Below the pieces are notes generated by a model, which was given only the letters and a program-made list of their open reading frames with translations, made no database searches and was not told the DNA's origin. From Mesocentrotus franciscanus (Eukaryota; Echinodermata; Echinoidea; Camarodonta; Strongylocentrotidae), in NCBI GenBank assembly GCA_037976565.1, contig CP137684.1, forward strand, positions 16,036,158-16,100,157: DNA of 64,000 nt, written 5' to 3'. Position numbers and translations under genes: made by a program. How positions within the stretch are numbered: position 1 is the stretch's first letter; the number at the start of each line of letters is the position of its first letter. This document shows positions 47,601-58,499 of the stretch, piece by piece.

Positions 47601-50600
47601 TGTCGCAAACGGTGATCGGTGACGGCGACGGTGCCGGGCTTGGGATAGTACAATCTACATAGACGGGAGAAAAATAGACAAAAGATTCGATTAGCCATTT
47701 TGTATTTTGGTCAATTGTAGAACAATAAGTTGTAAAACAAAACGTCATGAATCTCTGATTATTGCACGATACAAAATGCCGAAGAATTTTCACTTATTGG
47801 CGCCGTATGCTGAACTAGCGGAATGAAATCAGCCAGTCAGCAGCAACGCTATCCAAAAATCGTCGTACAGAGCATTTTGTTCGTCGTTCGTGCCCATACC
47901 CATACTGAACTAATTATGATCAAAGGACTTGGAAAATCGGGTAAAGTGCGATGTAAAATTAGAACTCATTCGGATGCTCAGCGATTCTAATAACTCACCC
48001 GCCTCTTTTAATTACGATGAATTCAATATTGAGCAAACAAACTCAAGAAGTCCGCGATGCAGAAAATGTAAAAGCTCTTTTCGTCAAGTGTTCTGCTAGA
48101 CTGCTGGGCATGTGTAATTGCGTGTGTAGTGCTGCGCTCGCTTACAGGAAGTAACTGGCAGATATAACTTTTTATCTTAGCTAAAACTAAAGCCTACGTT
48201 GCGCCTATATACGAGAAGTGAAACTGCTCACAGCTTTTGAGTGGCGGATAGTTTGATACTACGAATCTGATATCTGTGTCCTATTACAAGACATAATTTT
48301 TACCCTTTCTTTTGTGTTGACCCGAACAATATGGAGAGAGAAAGCTGGCAGCGTTTGTAATTTCATCCGGCAAGTATCGACTAGCCTACTTCAAGGAAAG
48401 CAACTTATTTTATTAATATATACAAGTACATTTTTCACTCATACCTGAAACGTTACGCTTGAATTTTTAAAGTGGCGCTCAAAGGTTTTGTATACTTGAA
48501 TTGAAGTTTCCTTTTTAAGGCAAATAGAAGCTGTGCTATGTATTTGGGTGACGTCCTGCGTGCAAAAAAAGTTTGTTGATTTTGTTAAAGCTTAGCGACG
48601 AGACTAGTGAAGTTCAATATGCAGTCAACATAGCGCCAATAAAACTCTTGAATCTAACCCGCAACTTTCTAAAGATTTTGTTGTCTATGTTTACGTGAAA
48701 TCTTGATTTTCTTCTCATTCCGAATCTTCCATCTTTTACGTTTGGAATACACTAGTTTACACGAACATTATGTTGCTGATGATGAAGGAAATCATTACAT
48801 GGAAATTGGCATGAATCTTTCTTTAAAATGGTGCAAATATAATTTAGCTTACTTGATTGACATGTTTATAATTATCATAAACATGTCACTTAAGTATGCT
48901 TGAATGTATTATATTAATACATTCATCAACTAGTGGTATCAAATAGAAATGAAACTGAAGCGATTATATTTTATTGTCATTCTGAATCAAGTAATCAAAT
49001 ATATCCAAGGTGAACGCGATCTCAAAATCTTTCAAGAAATTAATTACAGTGTAATTCCAAATTTCCAATGCCCTATCCAATAGAAATCATGTTCGAACTT
49101 CGAAATATATCATTATAAAAGGTGACAAATTTAAATTGCCCTCGCTTGATTTTTCTAAAGTTTCTGTCATCGTAATAAAAACTACTTTAACTTATCATAA
49201 TTTTATCCATTCATGGTGGTACCTTAAGCAAAACTGTTGAAAAGTCCGCATAATTATCTATAATAACGATTGTATGAATCATTTAAAAAGTCGCAACGAA
49301 TCCACACAAAAATCCACTGAGCAAACAAGCAACCAATCAATCAATCAATGTTTCACGAAACCGCCACGAGTACAAGTTCACCGACATCCTACTGAACGCG
49401 TGTTACATTTAATACACGCGTTTCAATGGGTTGTCGGCGAACTTGTACTTATGATCTCTTCGTGAAACCTGCTCAGGTTGCCATGGTAACAAATGATGAG
49501 GAATTGTCTTACCGTCTAGACTTTCACTGAACGAGGATGGGAACATGGACGTCGAGAGGTTGATTGGAGAGTTGGGTGAGAACTGTGTGAGGTTATCCAA
49601 GAAATCTGTCCAAGGCAAAGAAGAAAAGAAAGAAAAGGCATTTTAGAGATAATGGCGCTCTCTACTCATGAGTTTTACGCAGTATGTCATGGATAAAATA
49701 CGTGTGGGATAGGATAAGAAATATCAAAGTAACTTTAAGTATTGATAACTAAAATGTATTAAATTTCATTCACGTGTATCTTTTTACAAGTCATGCTGTT
49801 GTTTGGTTACTATATCGAGCATATCACAGGCATATAATCGGCTATCTACAAGAATACAAATAGTGACTTGAATAATTCGACTGCTTAGGTTCCCCCTTTC
49901 AATTTGGAAAAGAGAAAAGCAAAGAAACCAGGCCTTTCGGTCGTTTGTGTTTTCTCTAATCATTTTAAACTCCTTCTTGGTGAAAAGAGAGAAATCTGTT
50001 AGCACGAAATATCGTCGCACAGGAGGACCATTTTCGTATATATACATGTAAGTCAGTGTTATAACTGATGTCTATAAATTTAAAGGTGGCTTCTATCAAA
50101 TTGATAGTATTTTACAATAAATACCTGATTTGTGGAGTCCATCATTGCCGCTGAGTCCTACGTTCGAATGGTACTGATTATCACAGAGCTGGTGGCTGAA
50201 GTGGTCCGTCATGTTCCCGTGAACTGGTTGGGGGAAGAAAAGGGGGGCAAGTGATTACCCTTGTGCACTCTTCACGACTTTCTAATGCTGGTAGTACGTT
50301 CAAATGACTCCTTAGTTATTATTCATATTGGTGGATTGGTTTAGTAACTTAGTTATAATATCATATGCGATGAGCATTAACATTCTTACAATCATCATGC
50401 TCGAATAGATGAGAATAATCGCATGATAGCGACGGCATTGATATTTTTTTAATGAATGCTGTAGCCATTGAAACGGAACAAATATACCGATTTGGTTCCA
50501 ACTTGCTCGTGCAATTTGCAATCACACCACTTTAAACAAATTCCGTGAATTGTACTTATGCAAAAGAACTGACTGGGTTTTAATTAGATTTGACATTGAG

Positions 50601-53600
50601 ATGTGTTATCATAATCATCAAAAAACTAGTTAAAAGAAAAGCTGAAAAGAAAAAGGAACATCTGCGAGAGCTCCTTTTTTAGGGTATAAGTGATCACGTA
50701 CATTTATTTAAACCTTGATATGGACCACAACATGAAAATGGCTTTATTTTATGTATGAATATCGACTGTAGTCTAACGTGAGGGTTAATGTCTTTAGCAT
50801 GGAGGGCATAGCGTTAGAGAGGTTTGCGGATGCGAAACTGGAATGGTGCAGACATGGTGAAGTGGATTTCACCAAACTCATCAACACCCAAACCGACTTA
50901 TGTATTAACCAGATTAATCATCATGATCATGTTAATTGCAAAGTTTCTTCACTCATTACCCCTCTTTCATACTGAAGTGTTTGAATGATGAGGATTTTTC
51001 AAAGTACGATTTGAAGTGGACATTTTAAGAGGCTCTTTTAAGATTGTGTTTTCGTTTGCACAGTCACGGCTGTGGTGCCATTTTGGACATTTTCTGCGCA
51101 CTTCTGAAATTCCCATGCGAATATTACGAGTGGATGAGAACTTTCATTAACGGGGGAGGGTGTCACCCCCCAACCGAGGAAAAGGGGAATGTCACCGGCA
51201 CCACCCTCGGTGGCGGAGGCAGAAAAATGGTCTAGCGACCCCACTGGGTTGAAGTGGTAAGAAATTTAAAAAAATAGCTTGGCATAACATTCAACCAAGC
51301 ACAAACACAACTCCTAAAATACTTGTCTATAAACCTTAACGATAATCAGACTCCTGTGAAAACTCACACTATATTCAAGATTGCAGGTGTCTCCATGAAA
51401 TATTTTAATATCTGAAGATCAGCCAAGCCGCACTCACTTTCGATATGAACCCGAAAGCGCGCGTCTCAAGACTTTCATTTAAAGCACAAATTTGAAAAAC
51501 GCTTCGTGTCGTCTGCCATGGTTATTGCGGAGAGCGATATCGAAAGTGAAATATCAGGCTCTTGAAAAACTATAATTTCATGCGCCTTGGTTGATTAATG
51601 ACCAGTTAAGGCGGTCTGGTACCAGTGTGTTGTGGTAATTATGGTCCTCTTCAAGGACCTAGTAATTGGTAAAACGAGACTCCCAGAGAAATACACGAAG
51701 GGAGACCGTGATACAGTAAAAAAAAAATTAGAGTTCAATGAAGATTTGAAGGAAGAAGAAGAAGAAGAAAAGAAGAAGAAGGAGAAAAAGAAGGAGAAGA
51801 AGAAGAAAGAACAAGTTTTGGAGAATACTATATGATACGGAAGATGTACGGATATGAAATTTCCAGAATAACAATAACTATGAATGACAAAATAAAACTG
51901 AGAAAAATTGTAGTTGAAAAAAAATGAAGGTAAGAAAATCGTGAATAAGGTCGGCATCATTTAAAAAAAATGGAAGTATTAAAGAGAAATGGAAGAAAAT
52001 TGAACTTACGAAGGTCTTCCATGAGCATTGTGAGGTCCATTTCAGCGGGCTGCGTTCCCGGGGCTGCTGCTAGAAACGGAGCAATCCTCGTTCAGCAAGT
52101 AACGTGCTTGCGTGAACCCATTCACTGCCTGCGAGCCCTGTTGCTTTGCCGATTGTGTGTTAGGTGGGGTGAGCTCGGCGAGGACCGGGGAGTCGGGCGG
52201 GGTTGGGAAGGTCTGAAATTTTCGCTCGCAGTCGCTTCCGCTGTATGACCCGACTCGGAAGGCTTTCGGCGTCGGGAACTCTCCCGTCATGCCGGACACG
52301 TGGTCATGGTACATGTCCGAGAAAAGCTGTGGAGAAAAGTGAAAAAGCAATGTTCTTTATAAATCATTGTCTTTAAGAAAAAAAGAGAATAAATCATTCA
52401 ATCCCCATACGAGGGACGTGCTACCGAAGTTTGTTGGAGAAAAGCAAAGGCAGCGGCCCTAGAGATAGGACTAAAGAAACTGTACTGTTAAACTGTAAAG
52501 TTATGACTTGAAAATACAAGATCAGAAATAAACTCTACTTACACCGTTCATATTGACATAATATAATGATATTGTTTCGAGAATAACAATTAATTCACAA
52601 TTCGATAACGAAACAAAAATACTTTGCTAATGAGCCTTGGTACTTCAAGTTAATTTTTATGTTTCTTTGTCATATTATCTTTCATTTTTCACTTCAAGCA
52701 ACAACATAGAGAGAGGAGATGCAATGGAGATGTTTTTACTATGATTTCCATTTATAAATAGGCGCTGAAATCCAAGCCGAAACAATAGATCGCCAATTAG
52801 TGCATGAGTCAGAGCGTTAATTGAAAATCTAATTATGTAGATGCTAATGGCACTTATTACAGGCCAATCAACATAGTTTAATAATTAGTTTAATGTGCTT
52901 ACATTACAGCTCATAAAAGTCCGTTGACGCAGGTCTCTGTTATGCGTATAAAAACAAACACATTCATTTGAAAACGCTCTCTTTTCTCATACAACCGTGG
53001 TGACCTGTACTACTACTAGCATAACTAAACGCAAGTGTTCCTCATACGAAGGGTAAAATAACATGAACGATGTACTTCAAACGCTGTTGACTAATAAATA
53101 ATGCACTTGCAGTAAATAATGTGGCAGGAAAATTACAAAGAAAAGCTTGCAAGCGGCATGAACGTTATCTAGTGCTCAGACGGCTTTTTGTTAAATTCGT
53201 TCGCCTAAATTTATGTGGGTACTTGAATAGTCACACCGTTGCGTTAATGATTGTTGAGTCATCACCCAGTTATTAAAAGGTCACTTTGAAAGGTTCTTCT
53301 AAAATAAGTGCTTGGGAAATTTATGGCTGAAACTTGAAACAAAGACCACGTCACAGTTTTGTCCATTGATTTGTAGTTTTTTTTCACATGTAAATTATAT
53401 CAAAGGGTTCTAAGAAAATATCTAAAATAGTGCCTACAACAGATTCCCTTTCCTTTTACGTATTTTTTATATGGAGGTAAAGTAATCCCGTTATAACCCC
53501 CCCCCCCCTATACAATAGTGGTAGACAATTAACGAGCCTAGTAGTTGTCGCTATGTCGGGTAAGCATTGAGAAAGGTTCGCAGACATTGTGAAGACCCTA

Positions 53601-56467
53601 TATGAAAGACGTGATTGAATATCCAGTGTCCACATATCATTATACAATAACAGCTTCATTTTGTTAATCATCTTACTTATTAATGAATTGTGGGACATTG
53701 ATGAAGTTAGTCAACTGAGACAGTCTGGACAAGGTTCAGATATAACGGGTTTGAATTCATTTAATACCTGACCGCAAAATTTCCCTATCGCGCGACAAGT
53801 TTGCCGTGACAATCGGAAATCCTTCCAAGAATACAAAATAATCAAAGGAAATTCCAGGTGGATCGGTTATCGAGACTGGTATGACTTACTTCCAGTACCA
53901 TCAAATTACACCCCAGCCTTTTCTACCACTTTGAAAAAAGGGAAAACCCCATAATATACCGTCACGAGGGCGTATAGGAGGTGGTATTTATACTTCCATT
54001 ATTAAAAATAGAGCATTTTGTAAAATAGCATATAACTTTAGGTGACAAATGACAAGCTCTAACAAATAATATTTTAAGCACATTATCTAAATTATCGGGA
54101 TTTGAATGTCACCTAATAATGTGTACGAAATATCGTCGCGATGGATTCATTCGCTCACACAATGTGCGCACCATCTCCACTTCTATTATCAGCTGTCGTT
54201 GCTTAAGAAATATTGAAATTATGTTTAAACAAAGGGTGAAGATATAAAATAATATCAAAGAGAGAAAAAAACATCAGAAATTTATTGGATGTTAACACGT
54301 AAACAAGTGATGAACATGACAGGTATAATTGATAAGGTGCAATTTATTGACATCGTAAGATTAATGGTGCCGGCAGTTCGGGATCGAATTACAGGGTCAA
54401 ATTTAAACTGTAAATAACAAAAATACATCAAGAAATCTCATATGATATGTATACATACAGGACACAAACTTCTGCAGTAGTTGTGATTGATTTTTTAATA
54501 GAAATGGAAAAAAAAAAAAAAAAAAGCAGGGGAATGCAATCATAATTTTTTTTTAAATATGTTTGCGGGGTTTTTTGGCGAGAGAAATATATTTGTTTTT
54601 TCAGATAAATTCGTAAGCATTTGTATCAAAATTATTTGATACAAAAAAAGTATTCAGTATCAACATAAAACCGCGTCTTCCTCATTTTAGATGAAAAAAA
54701 TTGAAGAGAAACAGATTAATTTTGAACGCCACGCACCAAAGACCAACTCATTTTATTCAATACCGCCATCTACTGTTAGGGATGAGGCAAGCCCACGCCA
54801 CGTTCGGATCGTATCAGTTCAAACATGTATTACTGTATGTCAAATGTGAACTAATTGCTGTCATATATGCCTACAATAGCTTGTGAATATAGACCCGATT
54901 TTCTAATGGTTTACTTGTATCCGTATATTGTTCAGATGTCAGTTAACGCCAAGTAAAGTCTTTACAAAATAGAGCCGGTAGAATGAACGACAAAACTGAT
55001 GGTCCGTTTTGTGTTGAAACGAATGCTCGTCAACTGTCAATGACCCAATGAATAGGTGTAACGATGCACCCCAGCACTTCTATGCACGCCAAATCCGGGT
55101 CTTTCAAAAATCTAACCGACAGTTCACGGAAAATAGATGAAGCGCTTTGACACAGTTAGCGGCCTGATTTCCCTTTGCAATGTCAATTCCAGTTAATACC
55201 AGGGAAACGGCAAAAAGGGGTTTTAAAAAAAAAAACATAACTTAGAGAAATAGAACACGAAAGAATGGAAACGTATTACAAGTATACTCCCAATTAGTGT
55301 GCATGTTAAGGATACGATACCAGTGTATGAAATTGTCACTCGAAGTATTCACGTTTTTAATTTACTTTCGTTGTAAACATCGTAAATATGACTTTCATAT
55401 ATACCTTCTCGCTATACCCTCTTTTGCTTCTCAGGTATTTATTTACATCATTGATTAAAGACATACATTAGAACTTAGAAGCTATCATTTTCACAGACCA
55501 GCAAACTGTGTTTGAAATTAAATATTACTACTCTATTACTATTAGTCTATTCGTTAGCACGTTAGCAAGGTAAGAAGGAGAAAAAACGAGGAACACTTGA
55601 TTTATGATACAACTTTGAAATTAAGTAGATACACTTTTATTACGAACCTATATGAAAAATAGAGACATCGTGCTCCTGACACTTATTTCCGAATTGCTGT
55701 TGATAATAAATGTATTCTAGCACATTGATAAATGTGTGTATGTCACCTATGCTATTCTATTTCTCCTTTCACCCCCTAACCATCATGATTTATCCCCCTC
55801 CCCGCATCCCCTCTCCTGATGATACACCGGTACACCGGGTCTCTCTTCCGTTGCCCCTCCCCTTCCTCGTACGTTGATTTAAACTACACTTATTTCCATC
55901 TACTACTACTAGCAACTCCATGTCACCCCCTCTCTCTCTCTCTCTCTCTTTCTTTACCCCCTCCCAGTCTCCTTCTCTCAAGTCATTTCATTCTCAAGTC
56001 TTATCTTGTTTGAATTTCATACTCTTACAAAGCTACATACACGTTTTACATGCAAATTATCCAAGCGCAGAATATGAAACTAAATAGGGGCACGATCTAG
56101 AATAAAGTATGATATGGGATTTTCAAGAAGGGGATGGTTAAAAGATGAAGAGTTTGATAGATCATATAGAATTCGGAGGAGAGATAAGGGAGATGAGGAG
56201 AATGAAAGGCGAGGAAGACAGGAGAAAACAAGATGGAGATGGGGAAGAGAGAGAGAAAGGGAGATCGGGGGTGTGTGAGAGAGAGATAGAAATAGAGAGA
56301 GAAAACTAGAAAGAGAGAGAGAGGTAATAAAGATGCAATTATTGAGAGCACAGAGATAGCATGGAGATAGCATGGAGATAGAAAGAGATATGTGAGTCGG
56401 GGAGAGTGTTTAACAAACTTACCATAGAATCCTCCTGGCAATAATCCGCAAGCTGTGCCATCATCAT
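44516..56467 (-). CDS. Ese: ESE-class ETS transcription factor (ELF3/ELF5/EHF-like), 8 coding exons
   Basis: This is a sequence-specific nuclear DNA-binding protein; ETS proteins bind GGA(A/T) cores. Exons on the minus strand: 56467-56423, 52326-52010, 50223-50125, 49605-49513, 47654-47472, 46258-45758, 45299-45104, 44621-44516. All junctions have GT-AG ends and compatible phases. From the ATG at 52,040 the product is 402 residues. It has Asp/Ser/Pro-rich segments, a His-rich stretch near residues 190-215, an AT-hook-like RNRGRGRR (about 294-301) and an ETS domain at about 308-395. The ETS domain has three conserved Trp residues (LWEF, RWED, MWGR) and the recognition helix [16 protein letters not shown]. 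The ending KFGKNAEGW is typical of ELF3/EHF rather than ELF1 or SPDEF. No Pointed domain is visible. Exons 1-2 upstream of 52,040 read in a different frame, ending at TGA 52,044-52,042 (see findings). Confidence 0.88.
45104..45299 (-). CDS. Ese: Ese exon 7 (main part of ETS domain)
   Basis: Acceptor TTTGTACAG and donor GTGAAT. It encodes [20 protein letters not shown] through [15 protein letters not shown]. The first codon is split with exon 6 (G|CT, Ala) and the last with exon 8 (AG|G, Arg). The intron to exon 8 cuts between AMR and YYY in the recognition helix and carries a GA microsatellite (about 45,045-45,085). Confidence 0.95.
45585..45650 (-). mobile_element. SINE 3'-end fragment in intron 6
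   Basis: GCGCTCATGTCTGCCACC...GACACTCCTGG matches the 3' region of the minus-strand SINE at about 1,400-1,445. Only about 60 bp remain, between exons 6 and 7. Confidence 0.5.
45758..46258 (-). CDS. Ese: Ese exon 6 (His-rich linker and basic AT-hook-like region)
   Basis: At 501 nt this is the largest exon. It encodes [14 protein letters not shown], a His/Gln/Tyr-rich segment ([19 protein letters not shown]), a basic patch [10 protein letters not shown], a Ser/Asp/Glu stretch and RNRGRGRRE at the end. Human ELF3 also has a basic AT-hook-like region just before its ETS domain, which fits the assignment. Codons at both ends are split (phase 1). Confidence 0.9.
46828..46962. mobile_element. fold-back MITE in Ese intron 5
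   Basis: Left arm GGGGCCAGTTTCTCGAAATC...AGACATCCCA; right arm the imperfect inverse TGGGATGTCC...GGTTCGAGAAACGGTCCC. The centre (ACGCGTGTTAAGTC...CAATGGGATGTCC) resembles that of the element at 49,347-49,470. Confidence 0.75.
47472..47654 (-). CDS. Ese: Ese exon 5 (acidic Pro/Ser-rich)
   Basis: Acceptor TCTATGTAG, donor GTAAGT. It encodes [39 protein letters not shown] and [20 protein letters not shown]. The acidic, hydrophobic middle could act as an activation domain (inference). Phase 1 at both ends, giving Asp at each junction. Confidence 0.88.
49347..49470. mobile_element. fold-back MITE in Ese intron 4, about 45 bp from a splice donor
   Basis: Left arm GTTTCACGAAACCGCCACGA...AGTACAAGTTCACCGAC; right arm the imperfect inverse GTCGGCGAACTTGTACTTATG...TTCGTGAAAC. 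The centre contains an ACGCGTGTTA...TACACGCGT inverted motif. Confidence 0.8.
49513..49605 (-). CDS. Ese: Ese exon 4
   Basis: A 93-nt exon with acceptor CCTTGGACAG and donor GTAAGA. It encodes [19 protein letters not shown], then [11 protein letters not shown], Ser/Pro/Asn-rich with no recognised domain. Phase 1 at both ends. Confidence 0.85.
50125..50223 (-). CDS. Ese: Ese exon 3
   Basis: A 99-nt exon with a strong acceptor (CTTCCCCCAACCAG) and donor GTATTT. In the only frame consistent with exon 4 it encodes [20 protein letters not shown] and [12 protein letters not shown]. Phase 1 at both ends. Confidence 0.8.
52010..52326 (-). CDS. Ese: Ese exon 2 (frame break: TGA, one base, then ATG)
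   Basis: Acceptor CTTTTCTCCACAG and donor GTAAGT. Joined to exon 1 in phase 0, the first 282 nt read as 94 codons (starting [10 protein letters not shown], with [20 protein letters not shown] in the middle), then TGA at 52,044-52,042. After one further A, ATG at 52,040-52,038 in strong context (GAAATGG) opens [10 protein letters not shown]. That second frame, not the first, is the one compatible with exon 3. Stops upstream in the second frame rule out its simple extension to the exon start. Confidence 0.75.
52330..56420 (-). other. Ese: Ese intron 1
   Basis: A 4.1-kb intron with a C tract at 53,499-53,507, a poly-A run at about 54,509-54,525, a CT run at 55,929-55,950 and a GA-rich tract at 56,235-56,325. 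I looked for an exon encoding a Pointed domain here and in intron 2 and saw none. Confidence 0.6.
56423..56467 (-). CDS. Ese: Ese exon 1 coding part (candidate upstream start)
   Basis: Three consecutive ATG codons (56,467-56,459) begin [15 protein letters not shown], followed directly by a consensus donor GTAAGT. Phase 0 joins the open frame of exon 2. The three ATGs leave the exact first codon open. Confidence 0.65.
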
Positions 56468-56932
56468 ATTTTGATGGATCCGATCCAAAAAATGTTTCTC
56501 AAAAATGTTCTGATGCCGGGCTTACAATCCCAAAAGAGCGTTTCCACAATGAAAAGAACTTGAAGCGAAGGAGATGATTGTCGAAGTTTTTCAAGGAGAC
56601 TCTGTTGATTCGAAAACAGGTGGTATCCAATTGGAAAGTGTGTGTGGATGAAAGTGAAAGCTTTTTAAGTGGTAGTAGTCCAAGTCCTGTCTGCGTAAAC
56701 CCCTGGATCAGTTCCAGGTCCTCTGAATCATATGTTTTCCAAACCTGTTGGAACAGACAACAAGATATAGAATGACAGTATCTAAATAAATTTCAAAGTT
56801 TATATGCTCGGCAGAGAGCAAGCGAGAGTCAACTTGTTTCAACCCCTGGGCGATTTTTGGTCAAAATCTTGCCGTCAATGATAATAACACCCCGATGCAC
56901 TGATTTACAGTAACCTTAATCGTTACTATGCA

Positions 56933-56941
56933 TTTTATATA
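56933..56941 (-). promoter_or_regulatory. TATA box, candidate Ese core promoter
   Basis: The minus strand reads TATATAAAA, a full TATA-box match. A start about 30 bp downstream would be near 56,905, giving an unspliced 5' UTR of roughly 440 nt to the first ATG in exon 1. Confidence 0.5.
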
Positions 56942-57038
56942 CACACGCCTTCAACACACACACACGTGTCAAATGCAAGTCACATACATAGCGTGTGGAT
57001 GCATCAGCTGGCTCGTAACTCTTGGCTTGCACGCCGCT

Positions 57039-57105
57039 GATTGGCTGAGCCACAAGTTGGACCGTGCCAGAATGACCAATCAGAATGCAAAAACCAGCGC
57101 ATGCG
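57039..57105 (-). promoter_or_regulatory. two CCAAT boxes and an NRF1-like site upstream of Ese
   Basis: CCAATC on the minus strand at 57,039-57,044; an opposite-strand CCAAT at 57,076-57,080; and GCGCATGCG at 57,097-57,105, close to the NRF1 half-palindrome. They lie about 100-170 bp upstream of the TATA box. Placement and spacing suit a proximal promoter. No experimental support. Confidence 0.45.
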
Positions 57106-57351
57106 TACATACATGCATGCTGTACCAGTAAGCAGGTTGCAGTGTTATGTGTACGTTCCATTTCAGGCTATTCTTTCTACTTCTCTCTTTCCCGAATTGA
57201 GTGAAAATGTGTCTGGATATTATTGTGTTACCCCCGTTCCATTTTTCTTCTTTTTTCGTCGTAATCCGAAATCTATAATCGTCATTCTTTTTCCTTGTAC
57301 TTACAACTTATCAGTATGTTAGCACGTGCCGGGGCTTATGGTATTTTTAAT

Positions 57352-57372
57352 GCTTTTGTTGTTGTTGTTGTT
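57352..57372. repeat. (GTT)n microsatellite
   Basis: About six GTT units. Confidence 0.8.
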
Positions 57373-57914
57373 ATATTGGTTATCTCATCACTTCGCAAAT
57401 GTGTGATAACTATCTAAATGATTTTACAATAAATTGCGTGCAGGTTTAATTTATTTCGTTTATTTATTTTGCATGAAAGACAATGACGGTGGATGAAAAA
57501 TTTCTTGAAGTTGTTGCTCATTGCGCTTGTTGCACGGAGAAAATGGGTGATTGATTGAAAAGAATATACTGGGGTCGTTTTCTACAGTTTCAAATGAGCT
57601 TAATTTCACGAAACAATGGAATACTTCACGTTTAAGTGTTTCAGATGGGAAAACCATTTAAAATGAGGAGAAAATATGTGGGGTTTTTTTAGCCAGAAGG
57701 GCAGTGTACCACTGTCTTTAACAAAAATGCTAAAACATGTCAGATTTGTTTCATTATCATTGCAAATTCAGAAAGAGGGAAAGGTATGGGGGCTTGCATT
57801 CTAGATTTAATAATAATTCAAATAACTTACGTCAAAACGATCCAGCCTTTCTTCAACTCTGTTGCGTTAAAAACAAAAGTCACTCATATCAAGGAGATAC
57901 AATAACTCCTTGGT

Positions 57915-57975
57915 AATATCCATGTCCCCTGGGTTTCGAACCCACAAACCAATTAGCGCACAATCAACTCCACAT
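57915..57975 (-). mobile_element. tRNA-like fragment with B-box
   Basis: The minus strand contains TGTGGGTTCGAAACCCAGGGG, which fits a T-arm and B-box. No A-box or acceptor-stem partner is visible, so this is probably a SINE or tRNA relic. Confidence 0.4.
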
Positions 57976-58026
57976 GAAATATGCCTTATGTAGGGGGGAG
58001 GGGCTTAGCGTAAATAGCTGCACATG

Positions 58027-58283
58027 AATTGCATTCTGTCGCCCATAAAGTAATAGTTTTAACCTCTTTTTATGAAGTGATTGCGACAAAATCATTCTTG
58101 ATAAATAAAGTTTGTATCTTCTCAGAACTTGATTGATTAATCTAAAAAGTCATATTTAGAGATTAATCAACAATGTTATGAGAAGATATAAACTTTAATT
58201 ATCAAGAATAAAAGCATATTACCACAATCCTTTTGATGAAAAGAATGTAATAAAAAATATTCCAACTTTATGGGCAACAGTGT
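58027..58283. mobile_element. Tc1/mariner-like MITE with long inverted repeats
   Basis: The left end CTGTCGCCCATAAAGT and the right end ACTTTATGGGCAACAG are inverted copies. The arms continue for about 110 bp each (ATTCTTGATAAATAAAGTTT and its inverse, TATCTTCTCAG and its inverse, GATTAATC and its inverse). The end sequence resembles those of Tc1/mariner elements. TA lies beside the right end. No transposase. Confidence 0.75.
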
Positions 58284-58499
58284 ATTTACAATCTTTCCAA
58301 ATCTAGGTTTTAAAAAAAACAAAGCGGAATGTAGATTCAGTACTCTATAATAATCGAGATAAAACACAACTTCTTCTGTAGATTTTTTTATTTCTGTATT
58401 TCTGTAATGAAATGCTATAAACAAGTTTTCATACGTATGTTCTTTGACTTGTTTCGATTTGGGATTAACATGGGCACTCACCGCACCCCCAGCGACCCT

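Noticed and set aside
51970..52350. Plus-strand 92-codon frame opposite ETS exon 2
   Set aside because: It is the antisense shadow of the GC-richer coding exon on the minus strand.
56916..57161. 81-codon minus-strand frame across the putative promoter
   Set aside because: No motif, and it overlaps the TATA/CCAAT region; more likely chance.
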